From positions 174,447 to 238,446 of the forward strand of contig VAWH01000018.1 in assembly GCA_005888315.1 (NCBI GenBank): DNA of 64,000 bases, in the 5' to 3' direction. The notes under the pieces were generated by a model. It made no database searches, had not been told where the DNA came from, and worked only from the letters and a program-made list of their open reading frames with translations. Position numbers and translations under genes: made by a program. This DNA comes from Actinomycetota bacterium (GTDB lineage Bacteria; Actinomycetota; Thermoleophilia; Gaiellales; Gaiellaceae). Position 1 is the first letter of the stretch, and each line of letters opens with the position of its first letter. Shown piece by piece: positions 1 to 10,284 of this stretch.

Positions 1-2
1 AC

Positions 3-2609
<2,607 letters not shown>

Positions 2610-2616
2610 TGACGGG

Positions 2617-4407
2617 ATGGAGCGGGTCGACGGGTACGCGCCGATTCGCGACTACGCCCTGATCGGAGACGGACGGACGGCCGCGCTCGTCGCCCGCGAC
2701 GGCTCGATCGACTGGCTGCCTCTCCCGCGCCTCGACTCCGAGACGGTCTTCGCGCGCCTTCTCGACGCGGAGCGCGGCGGCGCCTTCGAGCTCGCGCCGG
2801 AGATTGACTTCCGCGTGGAGCGCGAGTACGTCGAGGACACGAACGTGCTGCAGACCACCTTCGTAACGGCCCGCGGCACCGTCCGCGTGACCGACGCGAT
2901 CACGCTCGACCACGGCGGTCTCCTGCCCTGGTTCGAGCTCGTCCGCGGAATCGAGGGCGTTAGCGGCGAGGTGCCGATGCGCTGGCGGATCGCGCCGCGG
3001 TTCGGCGCCGGCGAGTCGGCGGAGGAGCTGTCGATCGACCGGATCGGCGCTGCGGTCCGCGCGACGTCGCGTGGCTCGAGCCTCGTTGTCTACCCGTTCG
3101 ACGCCGGCGATCCGCACCACACCGACGACGAGATCGGGGGCTTGTTCGAGACCGACAAGGGCTCGAAGGCCTCGCTCGTCCTGCGCGCGACTCACGATGA
3201 GCCGATCCCCTTTGCCCGCCGCGAATGGGCGGAGAGGCGGCTCGACGACACGGTCGGCGATTGGAAGCGCTGGCTCGCCGGCGCAGGCGTCGAGGGCGAT
3301 TGGGACGCCGTCGTCCGGCGCAGCGCGCTCGCCCTCCGCCTGCTCACGTATGTCCCGACGGGCGCGATCCTCGCGGCGCCGACGACCTCCCTCCCCGAGC
3401 GGATCGGCGGCGATCGCAACTACGACTACCGATACTGCTGGGTTCGCGACACCGCGTTCACGCTCGACGCGTTGATCAACCTCGATCTGCTCGTCCAGGT
3501 GCATGCGTCCTTCGCGTGGCTGCTCGACGCGGTCGCGACGACGGAGCCCGACCTCCACGTCTTCTACGACCTCGACGGCGAGAGGGTCTCCGCGCGCGAA
3601 GAGCTCGCGCTCGACGGCTATCGCGGCTCGCGCCCGGTCAGGCGCGGGAACGCAGCGGCCGGCCAACTCCAGCTCGGCTGCTACGGCGATCTGCTCGAGA
3701 CGGCGGAGCTCTACGTTCGCGAGGGCAACGCTCTGGACGACGCGACCGCCGACAGGCTGGCCGACATCCTCGACCACCTGACGACGATCTGGAAGAAGAA
3801 GGACGCCGGAATCTGGGAGCTGCCGGACGCCGAGCACTACACGGTCTCGAAGCTGAGCGTCTGGACTGCGTTCGATCGTGCCCTGCGCCTCGTCGAGGAG
3901 GGGCAGCTTCCGCGTGACCGGGCGGAAGCGTGGCGCGAGTGCGCGAAGGACGTCCGCGAATTCGTGGAGGGCGAATGCTGGTCGGAGTCCCGCGGTTGCT
4001 TCGTGATGTTCCCGGGCAGCGCCAAGCTCGACGCGAGCGTCCTCCGCGTCTCACGGATGCACTTCCTCGACCTGGCCGGAGAGCGCTTCTCGTCGCTCGT
4101 CGACGCGATCCGGGACGAGCTGGGCGCGGGCGAAGGGCTGCTCTACCGCTACAGCGGTCAGCAGCAGGTCGAGGGCGCGTTCGTCGCCTGCTCCTTCTGG
4201 CTCGTCGAGGCGCTCGCACGGGCGGGGCGCCTGCAGGAGGCGCGGAAAACGATGACGCAGGCGGTCGGGCACGCCAACGACGTCGGCCTCTTCGCCGAGG
4301 AGATCGACCCAAAGACGGGCGCTTTCCTGGGAAATTTCCCGCAAGGACTCAGCCACTTGGCGCTGATCAACGCGGCGGCGGCGATTCGAGCCGCGGAAGA
4401 GGCCTAG
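2617..4407 (+). CDS. GH15 family glycoside hydrolase (glucoamylase/trehalase-like)
   Basis: Predicted cytoplasmic alpha-glucosidase of family GH15 (596 aa) that would hydrolyse maltooligosaccharides or trehalose. The N-terminal beta-sandwich (about residues 1-210) begins with DYALIGDGRTAALVARDGS, typical of the trehalase-like domain. The (alpha/alpha)6 barrel carries RNYDYRYCWVRD near residue 270, GIWE near residue 400 (general acid) and GNFPQGLSHLALI near residue 565 (active-site side of the barrel). No signal peptide is seen. It follows dnaE2 by 7 bp but probably has its own leaderless promoter. Family members act on trehalose, glucoamylase substrates or dextran, so the substrate cannot be read from sequence alone. 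Confidence 0.88.
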   Translation: MERVDGYAPIRDYALIGDGRTAALVARDGSIDWLPLPRLDSETVFARLLDAERGGAFELAPEIDFRVEREYVEDTNVLQTTFVTARGTVRVTDAITLDHGGLLPWFELVRGIEGVSGEVPMRWRIAPRFGAGESAEELSIDRIGAAVRATSRGSSLVVYPFDAGDPHHTDDEIGGLFETDKGSKASLVLRATHDEPIPFARREWAERRLDDTVGDWKRWLAGAGVEGDWDAVVRRSALALRLLTYVPTGAILAAPTTSLPERIGGDRNYDYRYCWVRDTAFTLDALINLDLLVQVHASFAWLLDAVATTEPDLHVFYDLDGERVSAREELALDGYRGSRPVRRGNAAAGQLQLGCYGDLLETAELYVREGNALDDATADRLADILDHLTTIWKKKDAGIWELPDAEHYTVSKLSVWTAFDRALRLVEEGQLPRDRAEAWRECAKDVREFVEGECWSESRGCFVMFPGSAKLDASVLRVSRMHFLDLAGERFSSLVDAIRDELGAGEGLLYRYSGQQQVEGAFVACSFWLVEALARAGRLQEARKTMTQAVGHANDVGLFAEEIDPKTGAFLGNFPQGLSHLALINAAAAIRAAEEA

Positions 4408-4416
4408 TAGGCCAGC

Positions 4417-4956
4417 TCAGCTCTTTACGCGCAGCGCGTCGACGAGCTGCTGTTTCGACATCTCAGAGCGTCCGGGAATATCCGCCGCTTGAGCACGTTC
4501 GTAGAGCTCCTCTCGGGTCAGGTCCTCGAGCGGGTTGGTTGGGCGTAGGCGGCTTGCGATGTCCGTCAACTCCTCTCGCCCTTTCGGCACTTTTGCGATC
4601 AAGGTGGTGACGCGTTCTCTTAGTTGTGGAACTGCGGCGACCGATGCGAGGCCCGCGAGCGCCGTGAACCTGAGCAGCCTGCGATTGCGCCTCTTCGTCT
4701 CCAGCCGTCGGTAAGCCCCCCGAAGATCCTTGCGGGCACTCCGCAGCTCCCTCTGGAGAGACCGATCGCTTGTGAGTTGTGCGATCGCGCCGGTGACGCC
4801 GAGTCCGCGACCGGTACGAGTGCTTGCCTCGGAGCTGTGCTTGAGCCCTGAAAGCAGGCGCTTGCGGAATTTCCTGTCCTGCGCGAGTTGCAGCACGAGC
4901 TCGTAAGCGCTGACTGCACTCTTCTTGATCGCTTGTTTCCTGCTTCGTCGGAACAT
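4417..4956 (-). CDS. Hypothetical protein with C-terminal Rho-N/SAP-like domain
   Basis: This 179-aa basic protein is not a recognised named family. The N-terminal half is rich in Arg/Lys and predicted helical. A short hydrophobic stretch (LLRFTALAGLASVAAVPQL, about residues 98-116) could be one membrane segment. The C-terminus (LTREELYERAQAADIPGRSE and following, about 145-177) matches the helix-extension-helix fold of Rho-N/SAP domains, which bind nucleic acid or proteins. The ATG at 4956 is preceded on its strand by AGAGGAG, a good ribosome binding site. It converges on the GH15 gene with a 9-bp gap. Confidence 0.7.
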   Translation of the reverse strand: MFRRSRKQAIKKSAVSAYELVLQLAQDRKFRKRLLSGLKHSSEASTRTGRGLGVTGAIAQLTSDRSLQRELRSARKDLRGAYRRLETKRRNRRLLRFTALAGLASVAAVPQLRERVTTLIAKVPKGREELTDIASRLRPTNPLEDLTREELYERAQAADIPGRSEMSKQQLVDALRVKS

Positions 4957-5077
4957 GGCGATGCTCCTCTCGTCATGGTCTGGCTAGTTGGCGTGCCAGC
5001 TCGGCTTTGCCGTGTGGGCGTTATTTACACAGGCTGATCGCGCGCGGGCAAATCCGCTGCCTCAATAGGGCCGTCTG

Positions 5078-5389
5078 CTAGCGGTTCTCGATCTCGAGCG
5101 CGAAGCGCGGCAGATGCTTCAGGACGGCGCGATTGAACTCGTCCTCGTAGGCTTCCGCGGTGTCCTCGTCGAGGGTCCACTTGAAGTGGTCGCGGATGTC
5201 GGCCAGGAGCTCGGTGCCGGTCTCGACCACGTCGACGTAGTCGCCGTAGCGCTCCTCCGCCTCGTCGCGCGGCGCTGTGTTGTAGGCCCGCTCGGCTTCC
5301 TCACACTCGTGGAGCAGATCGGCGTGCTCGCGGACGAAAAGATCGAGCTGCCTCGAGATGACGTCGGCGAACCGGTGGCGGCGGAACAC
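5078..5389 (-). CDS. Conserved hypothetical small acidic protein
   Basis: A 103-aa acidic, largely helical protein with no recognised domain. It contains many Glu/Asp and conserved-looking aromatic pairs (YGDYVD, FKWTLDEDTAEAYEDEF). Codon use has the GC3 pattern of its neighbours, which supports real coding. The start is GTG at 5389. It is divergent from the endonuclease/phosphatase gene and shares a very short intergenic region with it. The function is unknown. Confidence 0.6.
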   Translation of the reverse strand: MFRRHRFADVISRQLDLFVREHADLLHECEEAERAYNTAPRDEAEERYGDYVDVVETGTELLADIRDHFKWTLDEDTAEAYEDEFNRAVLKHLPRFALEIENR

Positions 5390-5394
5390 GCGCC

Positions 5395-5400
5395 TACACT
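5395..5400 (+). promoter_or_regulatory. -10 box TACACT for the EEP-family gene
   Basis: TACACT has the TAnnnT form seen before several genes here. It sits 9 nt before a CTG codon (5410) that is one of only two plausible starts for the downstream gene. It overlaps the divergent gene's start region. Confidence 0.35.
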
Positions 5401-5409
5401 AGCCGCGCT

Positions 5410-6228
5410 CTGGCGCTGCTCATCCGCACCTGGAACGTGTTTCACGGCAACGCGGACCCGCCGGAGCGCGAGGCTTATCTCGAGCAGATCGTGCGTCTGG
5501 GGACCGGCGATCGCCCGGATGTCGTCTGCCTCCAGGAGGTGCCGGCCTGGGCGCTCTCCCACCTTGCCGGCTGGAGCGGGATGCAGGCTTTCGGCGACAT
5601 AGCGCAGCGGCCACGGCTCGGTCCACTGCCGATTCCCGCCGAGCTCGGCCGCGTGGTCACCTCGGTTCACCACGGTCTACTTCGCTCGGCGGTCGCCGGC
5701 CAGGCGAACGCGATCCTATTCAGCCCTGAAGCGGAGATTCTCGGCCGGGACAGACTCGTCCTGAACAACCGCGACTTCAGGAAGGCCCAGTCGCGGTGGC
5801 TCGGGCTCCCGCTCGTGGCGCGACTGGCGTGGGCCAAGGAGAGGCGGATCGTCCAGGCGGTCCGCGCTCGGCGCCCCGGCGAGGGGACAGTCCTCGTCGC
5901 GAACCTCCACGCAACGAGCTACCCGGCCGACCAGCGGCTCGCCGATGCCGAGCTGCTTCGCGCCGCCGTCTTCGCCGACGGGCTCGCGCAACCAGAGGAC
6001 ATCGTCGTCCTCGCCGGCGATTTCAACGTCCCGGCCGCCCGCTCGGCGACCCAGACCGAGTTGACCGGCGAGGAATGGGGTTTTTCACCGCCGCTGGGGG
6101 ACGGAATCGACCAGATCCTCGTCCGCGGCGTCGCCTTGGAGGCCCTGGAGCGCTGGCCGCGAGAGCGGCGGCGCCTCGCCGGCCGTGTTCTCTCGGACCA
6201 CACACCGGTGGAGGCGCGGCTCCTTTGA
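5410..6228 (+). CDS. Endonuclease/exonuclease/phosphatase (EEP) family hydrolase
   Basis: Metal-dependent phosphoesterase of the DNase I/EEP fold (about 272 aa); the substrate is unknown. Motifs appear in order: IRTWNVFHGN at the first strand, DVVCLQEVPAW (catalytic Glu), VLAGDFNVPA (Asp-Asn pair), and SDHTPVEA at the end (terminal Asp-His). The first strand must be included, yet no ATG, GTG or TTG lies between the upstream in-frame stop and GTG 5437. The real start is therefore probably CTG at 5410 or 5416, following a TACACT -10 box. The stop overlaps the TTG start of the aminotransferase, which suggests translational coupling. Confidence 0.8.
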   Translation: MALLIRTWNVFHGNADPPEREAYLEQIVRLGTGDRPDVVCLQEVPAWALSHLAGWSGMQAFGDIAQRPRLGPLPIPAELGRVVTSVHHGLLRSAVAGQANAILFSPEAEILGRDRLVLNNRDFRKAQSRWLGLPLVARLAWAKERRIVQAVRARRPGEGTVLVANLHATSYPADQRLADAELLRAAVFADGLAQPEDIVVLAGDFNVPAARSATQTELTGEEWGFSPPLGDGIDQILVRGVALEALERWPRERRRLAGRVLSDHTPVEARLL

Positions 6229-7304
6229 CCTTCGAGGAGGCACGCGCGCAGTTCCCCGTCTTCGAGCGGTTCGCGTACCTGAATGCCGGCACGAATGGCC
6301 CGCTTGCGCGAGCAACGGTAGAGGCGATCGTGGAGTGGAACCGGCGCGATCTCGAGCAGGGCCGGGGCGGCAAGCCGTACTTCGAGAACGTGCTCGCGTT
6401 GCGCGAGCGCGCCCGCGAGGCGTTGGCGGGCGTGCTCGAGGTCCCGCCGCAGAACGTCGCTCTCGTCAGCTCGACCACGAACGCGTGCAACGTCGTCCTC
6501 GCGGGTCTCGACCTGACGAGCGAGGACGAGGTGGTCACCACCGACATCGAGCACTTCGGCCTGCTCGGGCCGTTGCTCGCGTCGCCCGCGAAGGTGCGCG
6601 TCGCGCAGGTGCGCGATGCGTCGCCGCGTGAGGCCCCGTGCCTCGTCTGCGGGCAGGTGACGAGCAGGACGAAGCTGATCGCGATCTCGCACGTCTCGTG
6701 GGTGACGGGCAACTCGCTCGGCCCTGACGAGCTCAGGCGGCAGACGGAGCTGCCAATCCTCCTGGACGGCGCCCAGTCGGCGGGTGCCTGCCGAACGGAA
6801 GCCGCGGCCTTCGACTTCTACACCGTCTCCGGCCAGAAATGGCTCTGCGGCCCGGACTCGACGGGCGCCCTGTACGTGCGCGACCCCGAGCGCCTGCGGG
6901 TGGCGCTGCCGACCTACATGTCCCAGTCGGCCTACGACACGGAGAACTCGTTCACGCCGAAGCCCGGAGCGCCGCGCTTCGACTCCGTCTGGTACGCCCC
7001 CGGGACGCTGGCCGGGCTCCTCGCCGCGCTCGAGGCGGCGCCTGAATGGCGGCACGAGCGGACGCGAGAGGTGGCGTCGTACTGCCGCAGACGGTTGGAC
7101 GAGGCCGGCTACGAGATCGTCACCGCGCCCGACCAAGCCGGCCTGATCACTTTCAGTTCGGGAGGCGAGGCGGCCGAGGCGGCGGCGCGCCTGTTCGAGG
7201 CCGGCGTCATCGTCCGCGATGTCCCAGGCACAAAGTGGCTACGCGCCTCCTGCGGCTGGTGGACGAGTGAGGACGACATCGAACGGTTACTCGGCGGGCT
7301 TTAA
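6225..7304 (+). CDS. Aminotransferase class V-fold PLP enzyme (SufS/Csd-like)
   Basis: Fold-type I PLP enzyme of the class V/NifS-like group, 359 aa. The start is TTG 6225, overlapping the previous stop (TTGA). Recognisable features are YLNAGTNGP near the N-terminus, SSTTNACN for phosphate contacts (about 82-89), LLDGAQSAG with the cofactor-nitrogen Asp at 181, and SGQKWLCGP with the Schiff-base Lys at 205. It could be a cysteine desulfurase, isopenicillin epimerase-like or selenocysteine lyase-like enzyme. There is no obvious mobile active-site Cys loop, so a SufS role is not assured. It probably forms a two-gene operon with the EEP-family gene. Confidence 0.85.
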   Translation: MTFEEARAQFPVFERFAYLNAGTNGPLARATVEAIVEWNRRDLEQGRGGKPYFENVLALRERAREALAGVLEVPPQNVALVSSTTNACNVVLAGLDLTSEDEVVTTDIEHFGLLGPLLASPAKVRVAQVRDASPREAPCLVCGQVTSRTKLIAISHVSWVTGNSLGPDELRRQTELPILLDGAQSAGACRTEAAAFDFYTVSGQKWLCGPDSTGALYVRDPERLRVALPTYMSQSAYDTENSFTPKPGAPRFDSVWYAPGTLAGLLAALEAAPEWRHERTREVASYCRRRLDEAGYEIVTAPDQAGLITFSSGGEAAEAAARLFEAGVIVRDVPGTKWLRASCGWWTSEDDIERLLGGL

Positions 7305-7315
7305 CCCAGTGACCC

Positions 7316-7339
7316 GGTCCCGGGCCATGTCCCGGGACC
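7316..7339. terminator. Palindromic stem-loop between convergent genes
   Basis: A perfect 9-bp stem, GGTCCCGGG with CCCGGGACC around a CCATGT loop, lies between the converging aminotransferase and HD genes. Partial pairing continues outward. No T-run follows on either side, so it is a likely bidirectional terminator or mRNA 3'-end stabiliser rather than a classical intrinsic terminator. Confidence 0.5.
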
Positions 7340-7357
7340 CGGTCGCGGGACCTGGCC

Positions 7358-7933
7358 TCAGGTGACAGCTTCACCGGTCCGCAGGCCGAGCTCGCGCGCG
7401 ATCGGCCGCAGCGCTTCGGTCACGAAGGCGATGTGCTCGTCCAGGTCGACACCGAGGAGCTCCGCGCCCTTGTAGACGTCGTCGCGGTTGACGCCGGACG
7501 CAAACGAGGGCTGCTTGAGCTTCTTGCGCACCGACCTCGGCTCGAGCGTCTCGATCCCGTCCGGGCGGACGAGCCCGCACGCGTGGATGAATCCGGAGAG
7601 CTCGTCGCAGGCGAAGAGCGTCTTCTTCAGCAACGTATCGCGCGGCAGGCCGAGATGCTCCGCATGCGAGAGGACGCCCTCGACCACCTCCTCGGGATAA
7701 CCCTCGTCGCGCAGGATCGGGGCGCCGTCCTGCGGGTGTTCGTCGAGCGTGGGGTGAATCTCGTAGTCGAAGTCGTGGAGGAGCGCGGTCACGCGCCAGA
7801 GCGCCTCGTCCTCGCCGAACTTACGCGCGTAGGCCGCGACGGCGGCCTCGACGGCGAGCGCATGCCGGCGCAGAGCCTCGCTTTGGGTGTACTTCGTCAG
7901 CGTCTCCCAGGCCTGCTCGCGTGTCGGCCGCAC
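7358..7933 (-). CDS. HD domain-containing phosphohydrolase
   Basis: A 191-aa HD-superfamily metal-dependent phosphohydrolase. It shows His24 in the first helix ([10 protein letters not shown]), the doublet in LLHDFDYE (about residues 51-58), HPQDG and SHAEH. This layout is typical of YqeK/YedJ-like and related uncharacterised HD proteins that hydrolyse nucleotides. The start is GTG 7933. It is divergent from murA with about 50 bp between start codons, so the two promoters must overlap. The substrate is unknown. Confidence 0.78.
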   Translation of the reverse strand: MRPTREQAWETLTKYTQSEALRRHALAVEAAVAAYARKFGEDEALWRVTALLHDFDYEIHPTLDEHPQDGAPILRDEGYPEEVVEGVLSHAEHLGLPRDTLLKKTLFACDELSGFIHACGLVRPDGIETLEPRSVRKKLKQPSFASGVNRDDVYKGAELLGVDLDEHIAFVTEALRPIARELGLRTGEAVT

Positions 7934-7940
7934 GGGTCAG

Positions 7941-7946
7941 TACGAT
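7941..7946 (+). promoter_or_regulatory. Candidate -10 box TACGAT for murA
   Basis: TACGAT lies in the divergent region between the HD gene and murA, 40 nt before the preferred murA ATG (7987) and 10 nt before an in-frame ATG at 7957. The same hexamer precedes rpsB at 18828. Confidence 0.35.
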
Positions 7947-7986
7947 AGCCATGCTGATGCCGTCGACTGCTGTCGCCGACGCGCTC

Positions 7987-9267
7987 ATGGAGACGTTCGT
8001 CATCGAGGGCTCCCAACCCTTGCACGGCCGCATCACCGCGGCCGGGAACAAGAACGGGGCGCTGCCGATCCTCGCCGCGTGCCTGCTCACCGACGAGCCG
8101 GTGACGCTCGCCAACGTGCCGCGAATCCGTGACGTCGAAACGATGGTCGAGCTGCTCGTGCAGCTCGGCGCCGATGCCGACTGGACGGGCGCGAACGAGA
8201 TCCGCATCGACGCCTCGGATCTCGTCACCACGGAGGTCGACAGCGAGCTCGCGAGCCGCATCCGCGCGTCCTTCTTGCTCGCCGGGCCGCTGCTCGCGCG
8301 CGTCGGCCGCGCCTCGGTGCCGCCCCCGGGCGGCGATGTGATCGGCCGGCGCCGGCTCGATCCACACATCCACGCGCTCGCCGAGCTCGGGGCGCGGATC
8401 GAAGTCAACGGCGGCTACCAGATGCACACGGACGGTCTCCGGGGTAAGCGGATCTTCCTCGACGAGGCGAGCGTGATGGCGACCGAGAACGCAGTGATGG
8501 CCGCGTCGCTTGCCCAGGGCGAGACGGTGATCGGCAACGCCGCCTGCGAGCCACACGTCCAGGACCTCTGCCGTTTTCTCCGCTCACTGGGCGCCGAGAT
8601 CGACGGGATCGGCTCGAATGTCCTCACCGTCCGCGGCGTCCAGCGTCTGCGCGGCGGCGAGTGGCGGATCGCCTGCGAGCACATCGAGGTCGCGAGCTTC
8701 ATCGGCCTGGCGGCCGTGACCGGCGGCGACGTCGTCGTCGAGGACGTCGTGCCCGAAGACCTCGCGCCGATCCTGCCGTCGTTCGAGCGGCTCGGCGTCC
8801 ACGTGGAGCTCGACGGGTCGACGTTACGCGTGCCTCCCGGCCAAGAGCTCGTCGTCCAGGACGACCTCGGTGGTCAGATTCCCAAGATCGAGGATGGACC
8901 GTGGCCTGCCTTTCCGGCCGACCTGACATCGATCGCGCTCGCGGTCGCGACGCAGGCAAGGGGAACGGTGCTGATCTTCGAGAAGATGTTCGAGAACCGG
9001 CTGTTCTTCGTCGACAAGCTCGTCTCGATGGGCGCGCGGATCATCCTCTGCGACCCGCACCGGGCGGTCGTTACCGGCCCCGCAAGGCTGTTCGGCCAGC
9101 GGATGGCGAGCCCCGACATCCGGGCCGGGATGGCGATGCTGATCGCCGGGCTCTGCGCGGAAGGCACCTCCACGATCGGCAACGTCGGCGAGATCGACCG
9201 CGGCTACGAGCGCATCGACGAGCGCCTGCGTTCCTTGGGTGCACGTATAGAGCGCGTCGAGGGCTAG
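7987..9267 (+). CDS. murA: UDP-N-acetylglucosamine 1-carboxyvinyltransferase MurA
   Basis: First committed step of peptidoglycan synthesis: transfer of enolpyruvate from PEP to UDP-GlcNAc. The protein is 426 aa, the normal MurA length. The N-terminal [14 protein letters not shown] and [13 protein letters not shown] match the family and support ATG 7987; in-frame ATGs at 7951 and 7957 would only add a non-conserved tail. The active-site loop reads [11 protein letters not shown], so residue 117 is Asp where E. coli has Cys115. This is the mycobacterial/chlamydial variant, active but expected to be fosfomycin-insensitive. It opens the envelope gene cluster. Confidence 0.96.
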   Translation: METFVIEGSQPLHGRITAAGNKNGALPILAACLLTDEPVTLANVPRIRDVETMVELLVQLGADADWTGANEIRIDASDLVTTEVDSELASRIRASFLLAGPLLARVGRASVPPPGGDVIGRRRLDPHIHALAELGARIEVNGGYQMHTDGLRGKRIFLDEASVMATENAVMAASLAQGETVIGNAACEPHVQDLCRFLRSLGAEIDGIGSNVLTVRGVQRLRGGEWRIACEHIEVASFIGLAAVTGGDVVVEDVVPEDLAPILPSFERLGVHVELDGSTLRVPPGQELVVQDDLGGQIPKIEDGPWPAFPADLTSIALAVATQARGTVLIFEKMFENRLFFVDKLVSMGARIILCDPHRAVVTGPARLFGQRMASPDIRAGMAMLIAGLCAEGTSTIGNVGEIDRGYERIDERLRSLGARIERVEG

Positions 9268-9335
9268 CGGGCGCGGATCGAGACGCGGTCGCTCGTCGCG
9301 GCGCCGACGTCGAGCGCGCTACGCTCCTTCAAGGG

Positions 9336-9887
9336 ATGGCGGCCATCGGCTATGCGGGGGAGGAAGGCCGGCTGCAGGCACGTGTCGACGTCGACGGCGC
9401 CGGCAGGGCGACTGTCGACACCGGCGTTCCCGTACTCGACCATCTTCTGACGCTTCTGGCCGAGCACGCGTCGTTCGACATCGCGCTCGAGGTGGCCCCT
9501 GAGGAGCCCGATGCCGAGGTCGCGGCCGCCGGCCGCGCGCTCGGCCAAGCGCTCTCGGGAGCCCTGCGCGCCGGGCGCGCGCGCGGGCACGGCTCCGCCG
9601 TGGTCCCGGCCGACGAGGCGCTCGCCCATGTGGCCCTCGAGGCATCGGGGCGGGCGCTGCTCGTCTCGAACGTTGATCTGTCCGACATGGGCGTCGGCGG
9701 CCTCGCGACCGACCTCGTCGCCCGGTTCCTGACTCAGCTCGCGGAGGGCGCAGGCCTGACGCTCCACGTCCGCCTGATCGAGGGGCGGGACACGCAGCAC
9801 GTGTTGGAGGCGATCTTCAAGAGCCTCGGCGTGGCACTGGCGCAGAGCTCACGCCCCCGCGGGAGAAAGGAGAAGGATGGCGGTTGA
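9336..9887 (+). CDS. Divergent imidazoleglycerol-phosphate dehydratase (HisB)-like protein
   Basis: A 183-aa protein with clear overall IGPD similarity: TGVPVLDHLLTLLAEHASFD, GRALGQAL, DEALAHVALE, GLTLHVRLIEG and EAIFK appear in the right order and spacing. Most manganese ligands are missing. The DHHxxED motif is replaced by DAEVAAAG (59-66), LVEHFF has become LVARFL, and the last HHxxE is QHVLE. Only His36, His44, His155 and Glu158 of the canonical set remain. Dehydratase activity in histidine synthesis is therefore doubtful. It lies between murA and ridA, overlaps ridA by 11 bp, and is not in a his operon. It could be a metal-poor paralogue with another role. Confidence 0.7.
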   Translation: MAAIGYAGEEGRLQARVDVDGAGRATVDTGVPVLDHLLTLLAEHASFDIALEVAPEEPDAEVAAAGRALGQALSGALRAGRARGHGSAVVPADEALAHVALEASGRALLVSNVDLSDMGVGGLATDLVARFLTQLAEGAGLTLHVRLIEGRDTQHVLEAIFKSLGVALAQSSRPRGRKEKDGG

Positions 9888-10269
9888 GGCCAAGTCCGTC
9901 GTGCGCACGGAGAGCGCACCGGCGCCGTTCCAGGGCGCTCCGTACTCGCAGGCGATTCGGGCCGGCGAGTTCGTGTTCGTCTCGGGCCAACTCGGCCTGA
10001 AGCCGGACGACAGCGAGATCACCGGCTCGATCGAGGAGCAGACGGAGCAGATCTTTCAGAACTTACGGGCGATCCTGGAGGCGGCCGGGACCGGCTTCGA
10101 CCGGCTGGTGAAGACGACGGTCTTCCTCACCGACCTGGGCGACTTCGCGCGCATGAACGAGGTCTACGCCCAGCACGTCGGCGCGGCCCCGCCGGCGCGC
10201 TCGACCGTCGAGGTGGCGGCGCTGCCCTCGGGAGCAAAGGTCGAGATCGACGCGATCGCCACTCTCTGA
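9877..10269 (+). CDS. ridA: RidA/YjgF/YER057c family enamine/imine deaminase
   Basis: A 130-aa trimeric RidA-family protein. These enzymes hydrolyse reactive 2-aminoacrylate/enamine intermediates released by PLP enzymes. It carries APYSQAIRAGEFVFVSGQ, FQNLRAILEAAG, and the active-site Arg in PPARSTVEVAALP with the following Glu in VEIDAIATL. The length is normal for the family. Its ATG overlaps the end of the HisB-like gene and a good ribosome binding site (GAAAGGAGAAGG) precedes it, so the two are translated as a pair. Confidence 0.92.
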   Translation: MAVEAKSVVRTESAPAPFQGAPYSQAIRAGEFVFVSGQLGLKPDDSEITGSIEEQTEQIFQNLRAILEAAGTGFDRLVKTTVFLTDLGDFARMNEVYAQHVGAAPPARSTVEVAALPSGAKVEIDAIATL

Positions 10270-10272
10270 CCG

Positions 10273-10278
10273 CACAAT
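10273..10278 (+). promoter_or_regulatory. -10 box CACAAT, leaderless start of the CCA-family gene
   Basis: CACAAT is followed by exactly 6 nt and the ATG at 10285. This spacing selects ATG 10285 over GTG 10279 as the start codon. Confidence 0.4.
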
Positions 10279-10284
10279 GTGCGC

